Source: Ovis canadensis (lineage: Eukaryota; Chordata; Mammalia; Artiodactyla; Bovidae). From it: a DNA stretch of 64,000 nt. Below are positions 31,376-42,975 of this stretch, piece after piece (positions within the stretch are counted from its first letter, which is position 1; every line of letters begins with the position of its first letter). A model generated the notes under the pieces. That model saw nothing but the letters and a program-made list of their open reading frames with translations. It ran no database searches and was not told where the DNA came from. The position numbers and the translations under genes are program-made. Location of the stretch: NCBI RefSeq assembly GCF_042477335.2, contig NC_091263.1, forward strand, positions 72,410,501 through 72,474,500, given 5' to 3'.

Positions 31376-31879
31376 CCCCCGACTTCTCCCAGGCGCAGCA
31401 GACCTCAGTCCCAGAGGCACGCCTTGCTGACAAGCCACATGTTACTCAGAAGCATCTGGAACCCGGTGCCCAGGCCCTACGGTGCAGCCAGCCCTTCTGA
31501 GGCGTCTGCCCTGCCCATCCTGGGGTCCGGGCTCTGCTTCTCCTTGCTCGGCCCCCGTCCCCAGGCTGCACCTTCCTGGGTCAGATCCAGGCACCCCTGC
31601 CCCAGCTGAGCAGGGCACCAAGCGGTCAGGCCTTGGGCCCTGACATCCCCTGGCCATGGGCACCAGCCTCCTCCACTGGGCCCAGGCTGCAGGGCCCCAC
31701 GGGCAGCTTCGAGGGCCCGGCACAGACTTGTGTGGCTCCCGCTGCAGCCTTGCATTCCCGAGTTTGCTGTGTGGCCCTGGGTGGCTCACCCGACCTCGCG
31801 GGACCCACATCTGCGGCACTCACACATCAGCACGGGGCTCCCTGACCACAATTCCTACCGCCGCCCCACTGGCCTGGGA
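31376..31879. other. GC-rich unique DNA
   Basis: Overlapping chance frames only; I see no repeat or exon. Confidence 0.45.
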
Positions 31880-32030
31880 CGCATCCTGCTGGTTCCCACT
31901 TCGGGGCCTTCACTCTGCTGTTCCCTCAGCCTGGAATGTTTCTCCAGATCTTGGTCCCTCCGCATCTTTGTGTCTCAGTCCAAAGGTCGCCTCCTCAGCG
32001 TCCCCTTCTGCTCCAGAAGGTGAGGGGTCA
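31880..32030 (+). mobile_element. L2 fragment
   Basis: 'ggggccttcactctgctgtt', 'ccctcagcctggaatgtttc' and 'cagtccaaaggtcgcctcct' are a well-kept sense L2 block. Confidence 0.7.
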
Positions 32031-33799
32031 GCCCAGCCCTGCTGCTCCTCCCGCCCCGCCGCCTGGGTGGTCTCAGGCCCTGGGAGGGGACCTCTCCTGG
32101 GTGGTGGGCCCGTGTCTCACGTCCTGGGGAGCACAGGGCACTTGGCTGCAGAACTCTGGCCCCTCCGTCTGCCGTGGGCTGCCGGCTGAACGTCATAATA
32201 AAACGATCTGCTGTTCACTGATGCCCCTAAAAGAACAGTATCATAAGCCTGGTGTCACTGGACTCAGGGAGGGGCGTGGCTTGTCCGAGGCCACCCACGG
32301 CGGGGGTGGAGGAAGGCACACCCACGCTCATTCTGCACCCCTGCCACCGCTCCTCACCAAGTCTCTATCCCTCTAGCTTCCCAAAGACTTGCACTTTTCG
32401 CCATAAAATGGGCCCCACGAGGCGAGGCAACGGCAGCAGAGGGCCGAGCCTGTGCCCAGAGGAGGTCATCTGGCCGTGAATCAAGGGCCGGAATCTAAGG
32501 TCCCCTTAGCCTGGCTGGACTGTGAATTCCTATTCCATCCCATGTGTGTGTACCCCTCCATCTGGGGGTGCGGGGCCTGGATAGGGTGTGGACAGAGGTG
32601 GGGCAGCCGGAGGACCCACTTGCCCTGTTTGCCCCAGCCCGGGCGCTAACAGCCCCTGCAAAGGCAAGAGGGGGGAATGAGGTCCTCAGTGGTGGATGCC
32701 CTGCCAAGCTGGGGGAGTGGGGAGGAGAGAGAGGGAAGAGGAACGGGCTGCCCGGGGCCTCAAATGCCAAGCACAGGACGTGGCCACGGGAATGACTGCA
32801 ACTTCTTGGTAGCTGCTCCTGGAGGAAGGTGACCTCGGAGAAGAAACCCAAGCCCCCAGAGCTCTCTCCTCTCAGGAATTGGGTGGCAGGAGGGAGGCAG
32901 GCGCTGAGCCTCCTGCCCTGGCAGCCTCCAGGCGTGGCCAACTCACTGGGCTCTTTATTCGGGAAGAATTCAGGTAACAAAACACCCATCACCACTCCAT
33001 GTAGCCCCGGTGCACAGGGCTTTGTAAGTGGTGGGCAGAGAGGCGGAGCCCAGGCAGCTGCAGCTCTGGGAGGACCTGGGGCTGGCCTGTCCCAGAGCCA
33101 GAGGCCTGGGATGCCCGGGGCCACATTAACCCTGGCCTGCTCCTCCTCACTGGGGGCAGCAGACACCTGTGGCTTGGGGTGTTGAGGGCCAGGTCCGGCT
33201 GGATCCCTGGCTCTGAGCACCAGAAGCTGGGTGCCCAAAGACGGAGGGAGTAGTCCTGATGACCCCCGTGCTGCCTGCGCCCCCATGGCAGCGGCTTCCT
33301 TCTCGCTCACTCCTGGGAACAGCCCGGTTCCCAGGGAAGTGGGTGGGTCCGCACCTCTGCGCCCCATGTGGTGCCTGAACAGGGGCTGCTTCAGCCCGCG
33401 TCTGTGCGACGGAGGAGGAGGGACAGACGGGCAGTTAGTACGGCAGCGAAGGGGTGCTGCTCTTGGTGCAGGAAGACAGGTTATGGGGCTGAAGCAAGGC
33501 TTGAAGACACGCCGGTCCATCGCTCTCAAGGGGCATTTCCTGGGCCACCCCCTACACCATCCATACCTTGTTGGAAACCCTCCTTCCTGGGTCCACCTGC
33601 CCCTCGTGGTTGGTGCTCCAGGGGTGGGGTCGCAGCCGGGGTGTGAACAAGCCCCCAGAGCCTCCATGCTCCCTCCGGGCCCACCTGCTGCTCCAGAGAC
33701 ACAGGGGACACGCACGCCCGGAACCTCCCCCGGCTCACGCAGAGCCCACGGTGGGCCGCAGGAGTGCCCAGCTCCAGCCCTCCCTCCTCTGACTCTCCA
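32031..33799. other. GC-rich DNA under a 475-codon chance frame
   Basis: A minus-strand frame covers 32,495-33,922, with plus-strand frames of 198 and 118 codons over the same DNA. All are proline/glycine/arginine-rich and lack domains, so I do not call a gene. No clear repeat is seen. Confidence 0.55.
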
Positions 33800-33955
33800 C
33801 GGCTGCACTTCTGTCTCAAGACAGTGAGCTCTTCGGCCTGGAAAGGAACCCAGTGACTTTAAGAGCAGAAGCTCCTCAAGGGCAGAAGCCATACCTGGGG
33901 GTCTCTCTCCCATCTCAGGCATGTGCTTACTAACCTAACTCTTGCTGAATGAGTT
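33800..33955 (+). mobile_element. L2-like 3' fragment
   Basis: 'agaagctcctcaagggcaga', 'agccatacctgggggtctct' and 'cttgctgaatgagttc' match the sense L2 3' block around 'ctccttgagggcagggac' and 'ttgttgaatgaatg'. Confidence 0.55.
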
Positions 33956-36385
33956 CTTCTCCTCATTTGCCGTTCTGACCCCTTCGCTTCTGCGGCCCCT
34001 CCTCACCCAGCACATCTGCCTGCTGAGGACGTCCCTAGGTTCCGAGGGTGGCCCTCCACCCGCGACAGGACTCCTGAACCTCGAAACCCCGGAAACCAAC
34101 ACCTTCTCTCCAGGGTGGACATCGGCTCTCCTCTGCCCAGGCTCCCTGGCCCAGGGCCTCGAGGTCTCCTATGTCCCCCACCTCATGGACGGGGGCTCTT
34201 TCAAACTCAGAGCTGACCCCGGGCCCTGGTTCAGTGAGGGATTCAGACGTGGCTGTGGTCCTGCGTGTGCGTGCCCGTCCATCCCAGGGCCCCGGGAAGC
34301 ACCCGAGCCACGGTAATCCTGGAGCATAGGCTGGGCTGCCACGTGACTCTTAAGAACCTCACCTAACCCCATGCCAGGGGGAGGGATTAGGCCGCGCGGG
34401 CCCAGCACCAGGGCGGCCGCTCACCGCCTCTGCCCCCGCGCCCATCCCACCCCCCATCACTGCCCCGGTCTAAACGACTGTTCCGGCCCCGCAGGGCCCC
34501 CCGCCTCCAGTCTGCCCTCTGCACAGCTCCACCACAACACGGTACGGCTAGGGGCCCCCTGGGGAGCAGCTCTCTCCAGGACACAGCCGGGCATTCATGC
34601 TCAGCTGGACATCGCGGGCAGCTCTTCGCCCACCTCCACGTGCCCAGTGGCCTGGGGGCATTGTCTCTTCAGACACACAGGGTCACCGCCTTCCACCTGC
34701 CTGGCTGTCTCCACTGCCTTCGCCACACCCTCCTCCCACGCCCCTGGGCCCCTCGCTGGGCCAGTGGCTCAGCCCCCCAGACCGAGCCAGCGCTTTCTGT
34801 GGACAGGCCCCAGGGCCCTGGGGCTGAAGAGCGGACCCCTGGTTCCTGCTCTCAGGAGCCTCCAGCCCCGGGGGGGTGCTGACACTGGCCTCCTGGGAAG
34901 TGAGGTGTGGGTGAGTCTCACTGGGGAAGGAGGGGCGGGCACAGCACTGCAGGCTGAGGGAGCACCCTTTGCAAAGGCTGTGGAGCAGGAGGGAGCAGAT
35001 CCAGGCTGCTCTGATGGCTGTGACCGGGGCAGTTGCTCAGCAGAGCTCCGTGCCTGGGGTTGAAAGCTCCCCGGTGCCGACTTGAAATTCCCAGTGGCTG
35101 TATCTGCACTTGTGCTGCTGGAGTCCGATGCGGAGCTTGCGCGGAGACTTGCAGCCTCCTGCCGCCTCCCGGGACATCCAAGCTCCCGCCCATGACCTGC
35201 CCCCTGCGTCCCGGGCCCTGTGTGGTGACCGTGGCTGCCTTTTTCCTAGGGCCAGGCCCAGGCAGAGAGGCTCAGGGTCACCAGCCTGCACGTGTCTGGG
35301 AGAAGGGCAGAGCAGCGGTGTTCTTGCCCCAAGCTGGCAGCCCCAGAAGGCACCTGGGGCTACTCCACAGGGGGCCAGGTACCCCGCGGGAGGACACCGC
35401 CCAGCAGGGAGCGTTCAGGACCCAGCGGACGGTGGGGGAGCCTGGGAAGGCGAGATCCCAGGTCAGCCGTCCTCGTCCGGGGATTGGTGTGCCGGGCAGG
35501 CAGCTTGCAGGTGGGGGAACCTGGGACTTGGTGGGCACGTGGGGGCTGGGTTGTGGGCGAGGCCCCAGGGGAGGGCGTGGCTCCCCCCCAGTTTCCCTGT
35601 GCCCAAGAGAGCACCATTGAGTAGCAAATAAAAAATACCATGTCGGGTTGAGAGGGAGATGGGTGAAGAAAATAGAGAGACAGAGACTGCGAAAGAATGG
35701 AAAAGTTTATATCCCAGTCCCTTTAGGCCTTATTCCTGCCTTTGAATGGGACCCACCCAGATCAAGCAGCCGGCCCTGGGTCAGGAGAACGTGGAGGAGC
35801 TCGGGGCAGGTGCCGTGGCTGGACAGGAGATGGCTGAGGGCAGGCCGCCGCGCGCCAGGCCCGGGCCGCTGGGCTTAGACATTCTCTCCCCAGGCAGGAG
35901 CGGTCAGAGGGAGTCAATCCTATGTCACAGGGGTGGGGAGAGCGGGGCCGGGGGAGAGAAGGGCTTCTTCCCCATGAAGAAGTCTGGGAGCCCCGCTGAG
36001 CTGTGGACCGGACCTCGGGGCACAAGCAGCGCTTCCTGGGAGGAGGCAGGCTGGCCTCAAACCCAGTGCTCTTTGGGTGCCTGGCATAGTGGAGGGGTAG
36101 CAAGTGGGGTCGGGGGGGTGACACAGGTATTTTGGGGTCAGGAGCCCGTCCTGAGCCCTGAACAGCCATTGTGAGCCTGCCCATCAGATAAAGGCTTGTC
36201 TTAGAGCGCGTCCATCTCTCTAGGTAACGTGCTGAGCCAGGGCTCAGCCAACGGCAGGGGTGAGTTTCTATCAAGAACAGAGCGGGCAGGACTCTGGGAG
36301 GGGTGGCGGGGGGCCTGTCTGCCCTCTGCCCTTCCTACCGCTCTGTCGTCCTGGGGCCATGCCTCTCTGGCGGGAGAGGTCAAGA
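33956..36385. other. GC-rich unique DNA, no gene
   Basis: Contains two short CpG-richer patches (about 34,390-34,450 and 35,825-35,880), too small for a normal CpG island. Open frames of up to 230 codons overlap on both strands and look random. No repeat is recognised in this 2.4 kb. Confidence 0.5.
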
Positions 36386-36625
36386 TCGTCTCACCAGCCG
36401 ACGGCCAACCTTACTTCTGCTAAGGCTGCAGGTCAAACATGGGATGCCCACTTACAGAGGAATTTCGGATAAACAAGCAGAAGTTTTTAGTATTAGTGTG
36501 TCCCAAATATATCATGGGACATACTTAGAGTAAGAAAGTATTTGTTTGTTTATCTGAAATTCTCGCTTGGGTAAGTATCTTTTACTGCTATTTCCTAAAT
36601 CTGGAAACCGTTTGCCCACTCAGCC
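36386..36625. mobile_element. MER53-type palindromic DNA transposon relic
   Basis: A non-autonomous palindromic element. The centre is an inverted repeat with arms 36,460-36,505 and 36,515-36,562, sharing 'ataaaca' and 'tgtccca'/'tgggaca' words. The outer parts ('gggatgcccacttacag' on the left and 'cctaaatctggaaaccg' on the right) fit the wider element. MER53 is the known source of the mir-1302 family; the assignment rests on my memory of that hairpin. Confidence 0.7.
36460..36562 (+). ncRNA. mir-1302-like hairpin (MER53-derived), expression unknown
   Basis: About 103 nt fold into an imperfect hairpin: arms 'gaatttcggataaacaagca' and, on the 3' side, 'tgtttatctgaaattc', with a loop near 36,505-36,515. 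The 3' arm carries 'tgggacatactta' (36,515-36,527), the 5' core of miR-1302 as I recall it. The following bases differ from the human mature sequence. Many MER53 copies make such hairpins without being processed, so this is a candidate and not a called miRNA. Confidence 0.3.
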
Positions 36626-37019
36626 TGCATGCTTGCCTGCTGTCAGTAACCCTGAAATCATTCTTATCAGCTCCCACAGTACAAGCTCAGGCAGGCAACT
36701 GTCAGGAAAATTTCCAGATGAGAGTGACTTTAGAGATCACTTTTCCCCATCAGCGATCTGAGCCTGAGACAGTAGGAGCTTTGCCCGAGGTCATGCAAGC
36801 AGAAGGTGTCCATCCTGGTCACTTGGGGGTGCTTGGCACTTCCTATGTGCCTTGGGCCGAAGTTGCTGCTTCCATCTGCAAAGGAGGAAACTGAGGCCCA
36901 TGGGAGGCCCTCACCAGAAGTCTAACGCGCATCTAATGCAAGGCCTGATTCATTAACCCTGACCCTCCCCCAAGGCTCCAGCCTCCACTTTGGTGGCTAA
37001 CGATGTGGGGTTCAGCAAA
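36626..37019. other. Unique DNA with a MIR-like trace
   Basis: An antisense MIR trace may lie at about 36,780-36,910 ('ctgcaaaggaggaaactgag'). Nothing else is recognised. Confidence 0.4.
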
Positions 37020-37160
37020 ACTGACGTGGGGGTGAACCTCGGCGCCTCTGCTCACTGGCTGAGTGGCCCTGGCCAGGCGCTCCCTGCCCCTGAGCCTCAG
37101 TTTTCTCATCTGCATGATGGGGATAATGACACTCCCACCTCCTGGAGGCAGTGATGATGG
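37020..37160 (+). mobile_element. MIR SINE fragment
   Basis: 'ctgagtggccctggccaggc', 'ctgagcctcagttttctcat' and 'ctgcatgatggggataatga' run in sense MIR order. Confidence 0.85.
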
Positions 37161-37429
37161 AGCGAGGGAAACCTGGGCCCTGAGAGGCAGCTCCGGAGGC
37201 CTCCCTGGACTGTGAGGTTGCCTGGGGACCTGCAGGGAGAGGCAGACACAGGGCCAGCGCAGGGAGAACAGGAGACCCAGGACCACCTCACCTCTTCTCC
37301 TCGGCCCGCCTCCCCGGTGCTCTGCGAAGCTGCCCCCTCTCCTTGTTACGCCCGTTGCCCAGCTGAGCTGCTCCTTCAGGCTGGAACGCACAGCCTCACT
37401 GCTTCCCTCAGACCGTCCGCATCTACACC

Positions 37430-37620
37430 AGTGAAACTACACCAGTAATGATGATCGCTGCCCTGCACAGACCGGGCGGCTCCCGCTCTGAGCAGAAGCC
37501 CCAGAGCAGAGATTCTGCGTCCATCCCCACGTTACAGAGCGGATCACACAGCTGGTCGGCGGCTGAGCAGGGGCCTAACCTGGGCAGCACGGTCACGGCC
37601 CCGCCCCCAACAAAGGCCCG
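37430..37620 (-). mobile_element. MIR-like fragment (antisense)
   Basis: 'tgatgatcgctgccctgcac', 'atccccacgttacagagcgg' and 'atcacacagctggtcggcgg' follow the antisense MIR, diverged. Confidence 0.5.
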
Positions 37621-37689
37621 AACGCAGTCAGAGCCCAAGAAACACTCATCACGTGCATGAGCGGATTGTCCTATCAGATGGTGCTTTAC

Positions 37690-38385
37690 TTCTCCTGGTC
37701 TCCTTCCCTGACAAGGTGTTCATCTCTTGAGGTCAGGGACTCGGGCAGGTTTGTGTGGTGACCAGCTCAGAACCTGGTACACGGTAGGTGCAGCCATGAA
37801 ATTAAAGGACACTTGCTCCTTGGAGGAAGAGCTATGATAAACCTAGACAGGGTATTCCAAAGCAGAAACATTACTTTGCCAACCAAGGTCCGTCTAGTCA
37901 AGCTATGGTTTTTCCAGTAGTCATGTATGGAGAATTGGACCATAAAGAAAGCTGAGCACGGAAGAACTGATGCTTTTGCACTGTGGTGTTGGAGAAGAGT
38001 TTTGAGAGACCCTTGAACTGCAAGGAGATCCAACCAGTCCATCCTAAAGGAAATCAACTCTGAATATTCATTGGAAGGACTGATGCTGAAGCTGAAGCTC
38101 CAGTACTTTGACCACCTGATGTGAAGGGCTGACTCACTGCAAAAGACCCTGATGTTGGGTAAGATTGTAGGTGAAAGCAGAAAGGGGTGGCGGAGGATGA
38201 AACGCTTAGATAGCATCATCAGTTCGATGGCCATGAATCTGAGCAAATTCTGGGACACGGTGAAGGACAGAGGAGCCTGGCGCGCGACAGTCCGTGCGGT
38301 TGCAGACAGTCAGACATGACTTAACGAGTGAACAACAACAACAAATGCTTGACGGATAAATGAAAGGATGAATAAGCAGGAGAGA
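37690..38385 (+). mobile_element. L2 3' end interrupted by BovB
   Basis: Left part 37,690-37,789: 'catctcttgaggtcagggac' and 'aacctggtacacggtaggtg'. Right part from 38,345: 'aaatgcttgacggataaatg'. Together they rebuild the L2 terminus 'cacatagtaggtgctcaataaatgcttg'. The BovB lies between. Confidence 0.7.
37790..38344 (+). mobile_element. BovB 3' fragment inside L2
   Basis: About 550 bp from 'cagccatgaaattaaaggac' to the tail 'gtcagacatgacttaacgag', followed by (AAC)n. It includes the C-terminal coding block ('ggagatccaaccagtccatc', 'ggaaggactgatgctgaagc') with frameshifts, so it is non-coding. Confidence 0.93.
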
Positions 38386-38594
38386 CTGTGCAGCCTACAG
38401 GGACGGACAAGGAGGAAGGTGGCCGAGAAAGCTCTCTCCTGATGAGGCCACGATCAGTGAAGCCTGGGCCCCAGGTTCATTTCCATGACCTTCCTTATGC
38501 CTCCAAACAGCTAGGAGCCAAGGCAGGAAGGGGCCTGGGCCCAGCTGAAGGGGCCGTGCTGACTCACAGAGAGGGTGTCCTGTCCAGCACACTC

Positions 38595-39250
38595 CACATT
38601 TAGTTGCTTGCTTTTAGTTTTTTAAAAAACAGCTTTACTGAGATATAATCATACGCCATAAAATCCGTCCATTTAAAATGCACAGTTCAGCATTTTCCAT
38701 CATGATTAGAGCCGCGCAGTCACCATTCGACCTAACTGTAGAACATTTCATCACCCAGCAGAAGCCTTGCCAGCTCCAGTGGTCGTTGCCCATCTCTCCC
38801 GCCCTCCCCCAGCACAGGGCACTCCCTCATCTACTTCCGTCTCTACAGATTCACCCGTTCTGTGCATTTCGTACAGAGTCAAGGTGTCCATGACTGGCTT
38901 CTTTCCCTGAGCATGATGTCACGGTGCATCCACGCTGTGACCTGTGCAGGACACGCACATTTCATGGCTGAAGAGTATTCCATGGCGTGGGCAGACTGCA
39001 TTCTGTCTATCCAGGCATCAGCTGACAGACATGTGGCTTTTTAACCACTTTTTACTACTATGAGTAATGCTGCTATGAACGCTCATGTACAAATCTGTGT
39101 GGACACGTGTTCTCGTGTCTCTTGAGTATCCGCGTAGGAGTAGAATTGCTGGGTCATATGGTAACTCTATGGTTAACGTTTTGCTTCCTCTCAATCTGGG
39201 GGGGAAAGAACAATAATCTTTCTTGAACAATTTAAAAATGCATTCCAATG
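38595..39250 (+). mobile_element. L1M LINE 3' region
   Basis: 'acagctttactgagatataa', 'aaaatgcacagttcagcatt', 'tgaagagtattccatggcgt', 'ctgctatgaacgctcatgta' and 'tagaattgctgggtcatatg' appear in sense L1M order over about 600 bp. Confidence 0.85.
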
Positions 39251-39334
39251 CCTAAGTAGTACTAAAGCTTCTGCCAAGTTGAGCCAAGAACCCAAAAAGA
39301 GGGTCCTTGAGGGGACCAGGCCCCTCAGTGAGTC

Positions 39335-39500
39335 ATGTCAGTCCAGACCCTGGCTTTGGCAGTCACTGCGTGACTTTGTGCAAGTGTGGTCCGCCTCTCT
39401 GGACCTCAGCATCCTTGGCTATCAAGAAGAATATCATACGGAGCTTGAAGACTCCAGGCACCTCCCGGTGCCTCTTGGAGCCTCAGTTTCTCCTTCATCG
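39335..39500 (+). mobile_element. MIR SINE fragment
   Basis: 'ccagaccctggctttggcag', 'gtgactttgtgcaagtgtgg' and 'cgcctctctggacctcagca' mark the core and post-core. Confidence 0.75.
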
Positions 39501-40169
39501 ATTGAGGTTGTGGCGCTGGCCTCTCAAAGTCCCTTTGGCTTCCTCTTACATGCTAAGAATCTCCTCCAGAGCTTCATTTGGAATTCAGCCAGCAGCAGGA
39601 TCTCAAACCGCCTCCTGACCAGCTTCCTGGAGACTAGACAGGAGTTTTTATTTTCAGAGAGGAGGATCCTCGGAGGAGCTGCTGGTACCTTGATCGGGGC
39701 CTCAAAGCTGAGTCAAGTGGGCCCTGCTTCTGACTTGGGGGAGCTGGGGAGGTGAGTAAGACCACTCTCACAGACAGACAAACAGCCAGACCGACTGTCC
39801 CCAGCTTGTCACCCACACCCTCTTTGCCTGTCCTGGTGCAGTGAACTAAAGTCTCTTCCCGCAGGGTGGTCTCGGGAGAACCCTGTAAGGGCAGACCCAG
39901 ACATCGCAGGGGAGGAGGCGCCCCCAGCTCACGGAGCCAGTCCGGGTTTCCAGGAAACAGGGTCAAAGGCAGCTAGCACGAGGATCCATTTTCCCCAAGA
40001 CAAGCCTGACGGGTGCAGGCAGCTGGTGTGCGTGAGTGCCAGGGACGCAGACAAAATCAGTCCACGTGGCGGGCGGCGCTCCTGTCCTTTGCTTTCCACT
40101 CCCAGGTCGGAGCCCACAGCTAGCTCAGCCCAGTGGTCCCCCGCAGGGTGTGGGCCTGTGGGGCGTGAA
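39501..40169. other. Unique DNA, nothing recognised
   Basis: I see no exon or repeat. Confidence 0.45.
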
Positions 40170-40330
40170 CCCCGGGCCTCCCAGCTATGGGAACCTGGGA
40201 GCCACCTCGCTTTCCTCTGTCGCCTCATCTGGAAGGTGGGGATCACAAGAGCGTTACCTCCCAGGGGGATCCGATGGGTGGAGGTGCACGTAAGGTGCTC
40301 GGGCAAGGAGCCTGAGGGCGTGATGTCTCG
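40170..40330 (+). mobile_element. MIR SINE fragment
   Basis: 'cctctgtcgcctcatctgga', 'aggtggggatcacaagagcg' and 'ttacctcccagggggatccg' follow the sense MIR. Confidence 0.65.
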
Positions 40331-40697
40331 ACGGTGATTATTTTAGGTCAGACGGTCTCCGGCCTTGAATGAGCGCACGGCCCCCGTTGATGTGTGTGTA
40401 TTTATAAAGTACAGACACATGTTACTGAACTAGCACATTCCATCCGTCATAAAACACATCCTCAGAATGGAAGTTTTCGAAGGATCATGAGTGGATGCAA
40501 ACATTCCCATCTTTTCTTTGCTAACCCTGCCCCGTCCAGAGCTCGGCCTCCATCCAGGGAGATGGCTGAAGGGGCTGGGCCAGGGGCGGGTGGCCCAGAC
40601 CCCTCCCTTGGGCTCTGGGACCAGGCCGTGAATCCTGGAGGCAGGAAGGCATCCAACCTCCAACCTCCTGCAGGCGGAGCCTGGGCAGATGTTTGCA
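40331..40697. other. Unique DNA, nothing recognised
   Basis: I see no exon or repeat between the MIR and the following SINE. Confidence 0.45.
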
Positions 40698-40910
40698 TTT
40701 TCTGGTGGCTCGGACGGTAAAATGTCTGCCTACCGTACAACCCGGGTTCAATAACTGGGTTGGGAAGATCTCCTGGAAAAGGAAAAAGCAACCATTCCAG
40801 TATCCTTGCCAGGAGAATCCTATGGACGGAGGAACCTGGTGGGCTACAGTCCATGGGGCTGCAAAGAGTTGGAATGTGACTGAGTGACCTCACTTTCACT
40901 TTCTTTTTGC
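40698..40910 (+). mobile_element. Bov-tA SINE
   Basis: 'tctggtggctcggacggtaa', 'gggttcaataactgggttgg' and 'aacctggtgggctacagtcc' give the full head, body and BovB tail, ending 'cactttcactttcttttt'. Confidence 0.9.
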
Positions 40911-40911
40911 T

Positions 40912-41130
40912 GGTAAGCCTTGTACCAGGCCCCATTCCAAGCACTTCTTGATTATTAACTCCTTGACAAGGAGAGGGTCTGTGCTTTGTTTTAGCAGATG
41001 GGGAGCTGAGGCACAGAGGGGTTAAGTAACCTGTCCACAGTCACACAGCTGGCAAGGCACAAGCGCGGCTCTGAACCAAGGCAGTCGGGCTCCGGAGCCT
41101 GGGCTCCTGTCTATGCTCACCGCGGCCGGC
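40912..41130 (-). mobile_element. MIR SINE, nearly full length (antisense)
   Basis: Runs from 'ttgtaccaggccccattcca' through 'agatggggagctgaggcaca' and 'ctgtccacagtcacacagct' to 'gctccggagcctgggctcct'. The Bov-tA sits exactly at its 3' end. Confidence 0.85.
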
Positions 41131-41164
41131 CCCCTCTCTGGCTCCCGCCCCGAGGGCCTGGGGC

Positions 41165-41290
41165 CTCGGACCCCCTAACGATAACATGATTGCCACCCCC
41201 ACGTACAGATGCAGAGGCTGAGCTTCGCAAGTGTGGAATGAGCTGCCCCCAGCCCAGCTGGGAGGCTGCTGGGATTCAGTCTCAAGCCCC
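41165..41290 (-). mobile_element. MIR fragment (antisense)
   Basis: 'acgataacatgattgccacc', 'acgtacagatgcagaggctg' and 'ctgggattcagtctcaagcc' form a diverged copy. Confidence 0.55.
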
Positions 41291-41379
41291 TCAAACTTCC
41301 AAGTGGAGATCTTCACCAGCCGTCTCCAAGCTGCCCCTGGAGACCCTGTTTTGAGAAGAGCACTGGAGACAGAGTCCAG

Positions 41380-41590
41380 AAGGCTTCTCTGAGCACCGAC
41401 TCTGCCGTTGGCTCACTCGGGCGATCTCGGGCAAGTCCCCGCAGAGGGTCTCAGCCCCTGGCACCTTCACAGCTATGCCCTGCACAGGCCGAGCTGTCAA
41501 CCCATTTCACAGAGTGGGAGAAACTTGCCTGAGGATACACAGTGTCCAAGGGGCGGTCCCTGGGCTCGAACCCGGGCCATCAGAACCCTC
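41380..41590. mobile_element. Two abutting MIR pieces in opposite orientation
   Basis: A sense piece ('gcgatctcgggcaagtcccc') at about 41,395-41,450 is followed by an antisense piece ('acccatttcacagagtggga', 'cctgggctcgaacccggg') at about 41,495-41,585. Confidence 0.55.
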
Positions 41591-42449
41591 CTCCCCAGCA
41601 CAGCAGCGGGGGAGAGGAAGCAGACACTTGAAGAGATGGAGCCAAGATATGCAGAGCCACAGTGAGGACCCAAGGCAGAGTGTGCCTGGTGAATAGTCGG
41701 TGCTCAGGAGAGGTCTAAGGGAGGAGAGGACAGAAGAGGCCTGCGGCGGGCTCCAGCCAGGCAGGCACCGGTCGTCCCACCAAGCAGCCGGCCCTGCTGG
41801 GCCCCGGGGGGCCTGCAGTGTTGGGGGGCCATCTGCAGGGCATGCAGAGCGCAGCTATCAGGCTAACAAGGGCAGCGTCTGCTGCCCCACCAGCTGCCAG
41901 GCAGCTCCTCAGTGTGCCCCCCTGCACTCAGGAGAGATCAGTGCCCTCTGAGGGCAAGGGCAGGGAGGGACCAGGCCCTGTGGAGTCTTCAGATCTCTAG
42001 GCTCAGTCCAAAGAGAGGTGCCAAACCTCGAGGTGGCCGGCGCAGCCTGGGCCAAATCCTCTGCTGGGCCCCTCTGGTGCCCACTACCCACCCGGACTGC
42101 AGGAGCCTGTGCTGGGTGGGTGAGACGGGGTACGGAGCGCAGACGCTTCCCCTCCTGGCATGAGAACAAGGGGCACAGAGAGCCCACAGCATGCCTGCCC
42201 GCCTCGCTTTGCAGGCTCCCGGGACAGGAGGCCTGCCACCTATCAGGATGGCCTTGGCGTTGCCCAGCGGGGCAGCGTAACAGGCCAGAGGTGCCTGGCT
42301 CAGAGCACATGGGGCTGAGTCGGGAGCTGGCTCCTTACAGCCCAGGCTCCAGCGTCAGACAGACCTGGGCTCAAGGACTTAACAGCTCTCTTTCTTACTT
42401 TCCTGATTTTAAAGTGAGAAGAAAAGTAGCATCTATCCTGAAGGCTGTG
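41591..42449. other. GC-rich unique DNA, no gene
   Basis: Chance frames only. MIR-like words near 42,340-42,420 ('cagacagacctgggctcaag', 'ctttcctgattttaaagtga') suggest a sense MIR cut by the SINE at 42,450. Confidence 0.45.
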
Positions 42450-42668
42450 GGGGCTTCCCTGGTGGCTCGGACGATAAAGAATCTGCCTGCAATGCAGGAG
42501 ACCTGGTTCCATCCCTGGGTCGGGAAGATCCCTTGGAGAAGAGAATGGCAACCCAGTGCAGTATTCTGGCCTGGAGAATCCCACGGACAGAGGAGCCTGG
42601 CGAGCTGCAGTCCACAGGGCCGCAAAGGATCAGACACGTCTGAGCGACTGACACTCTGACTTGCGCTT
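42450..42668 (+). mobile_element. Bov-tA SINE
   Basis: Full copy with 'ggcttccctggtggctcgga', 'aatgcaggagacctggttcc' and 'cgagctgcagtccacagggc'. Imperfect flanking repeats 'ctgaaggctgtg' (42,438-42,449) and 'ctgaagggtatg' (42,669-42,680) are a plausible target-site duplication. Confidence 0.93.
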
Positions 42669-42824
42669 CTGAAGGGTATGAGAGCTGGGAGGGTGAGTCT
42701 GTGTGCGGCACTCAGGACAGGGCCGGGCGCAGAGGAATCACTCTGAAAGCGCTGGTCACCGCCGCTGCCGCCATCCACGCATATTATCGCTGTTCTGCTT
42801 CATCCACTTCCCACCTGCCTCTGT

Positions 42825-42975
42825 CTGACCCTCAGACCTCTCTTCCGGAAAACCGGGCTAATTACCTGCCTCGCAGGGTTGCTATGAGGATTAGCCGTGC
42901 TAACTCTGGCTCTCGTAAATGACCACATAGTACCAGGCGTGCAATCAGGGTTCTTCATCAATACCCACCCCGGGG
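42825..42975 (+). mobile_element. MIR SINE fragment
   Basis: 'gctaattacctgcctcgcag', 'ggttgctatgaggattagcc' and 'gaccacatagtaccaggcgt' are sense MIR post-core and tail. Confidence 0.75.

Noticed and set aside
32495..33922. 475-codon minus-strand open frame
   Set aside because: Same composition problem, with plus-strand frames of 198 and 118 codons over the same bases and no recognisable protein features.
34380..34600. CpG island and promoter
   Set aside because: CpG-rich text is short and patchy, and there is no adjacent exon. It falls below what I would accept as an island without a computed observed/expected ratio.
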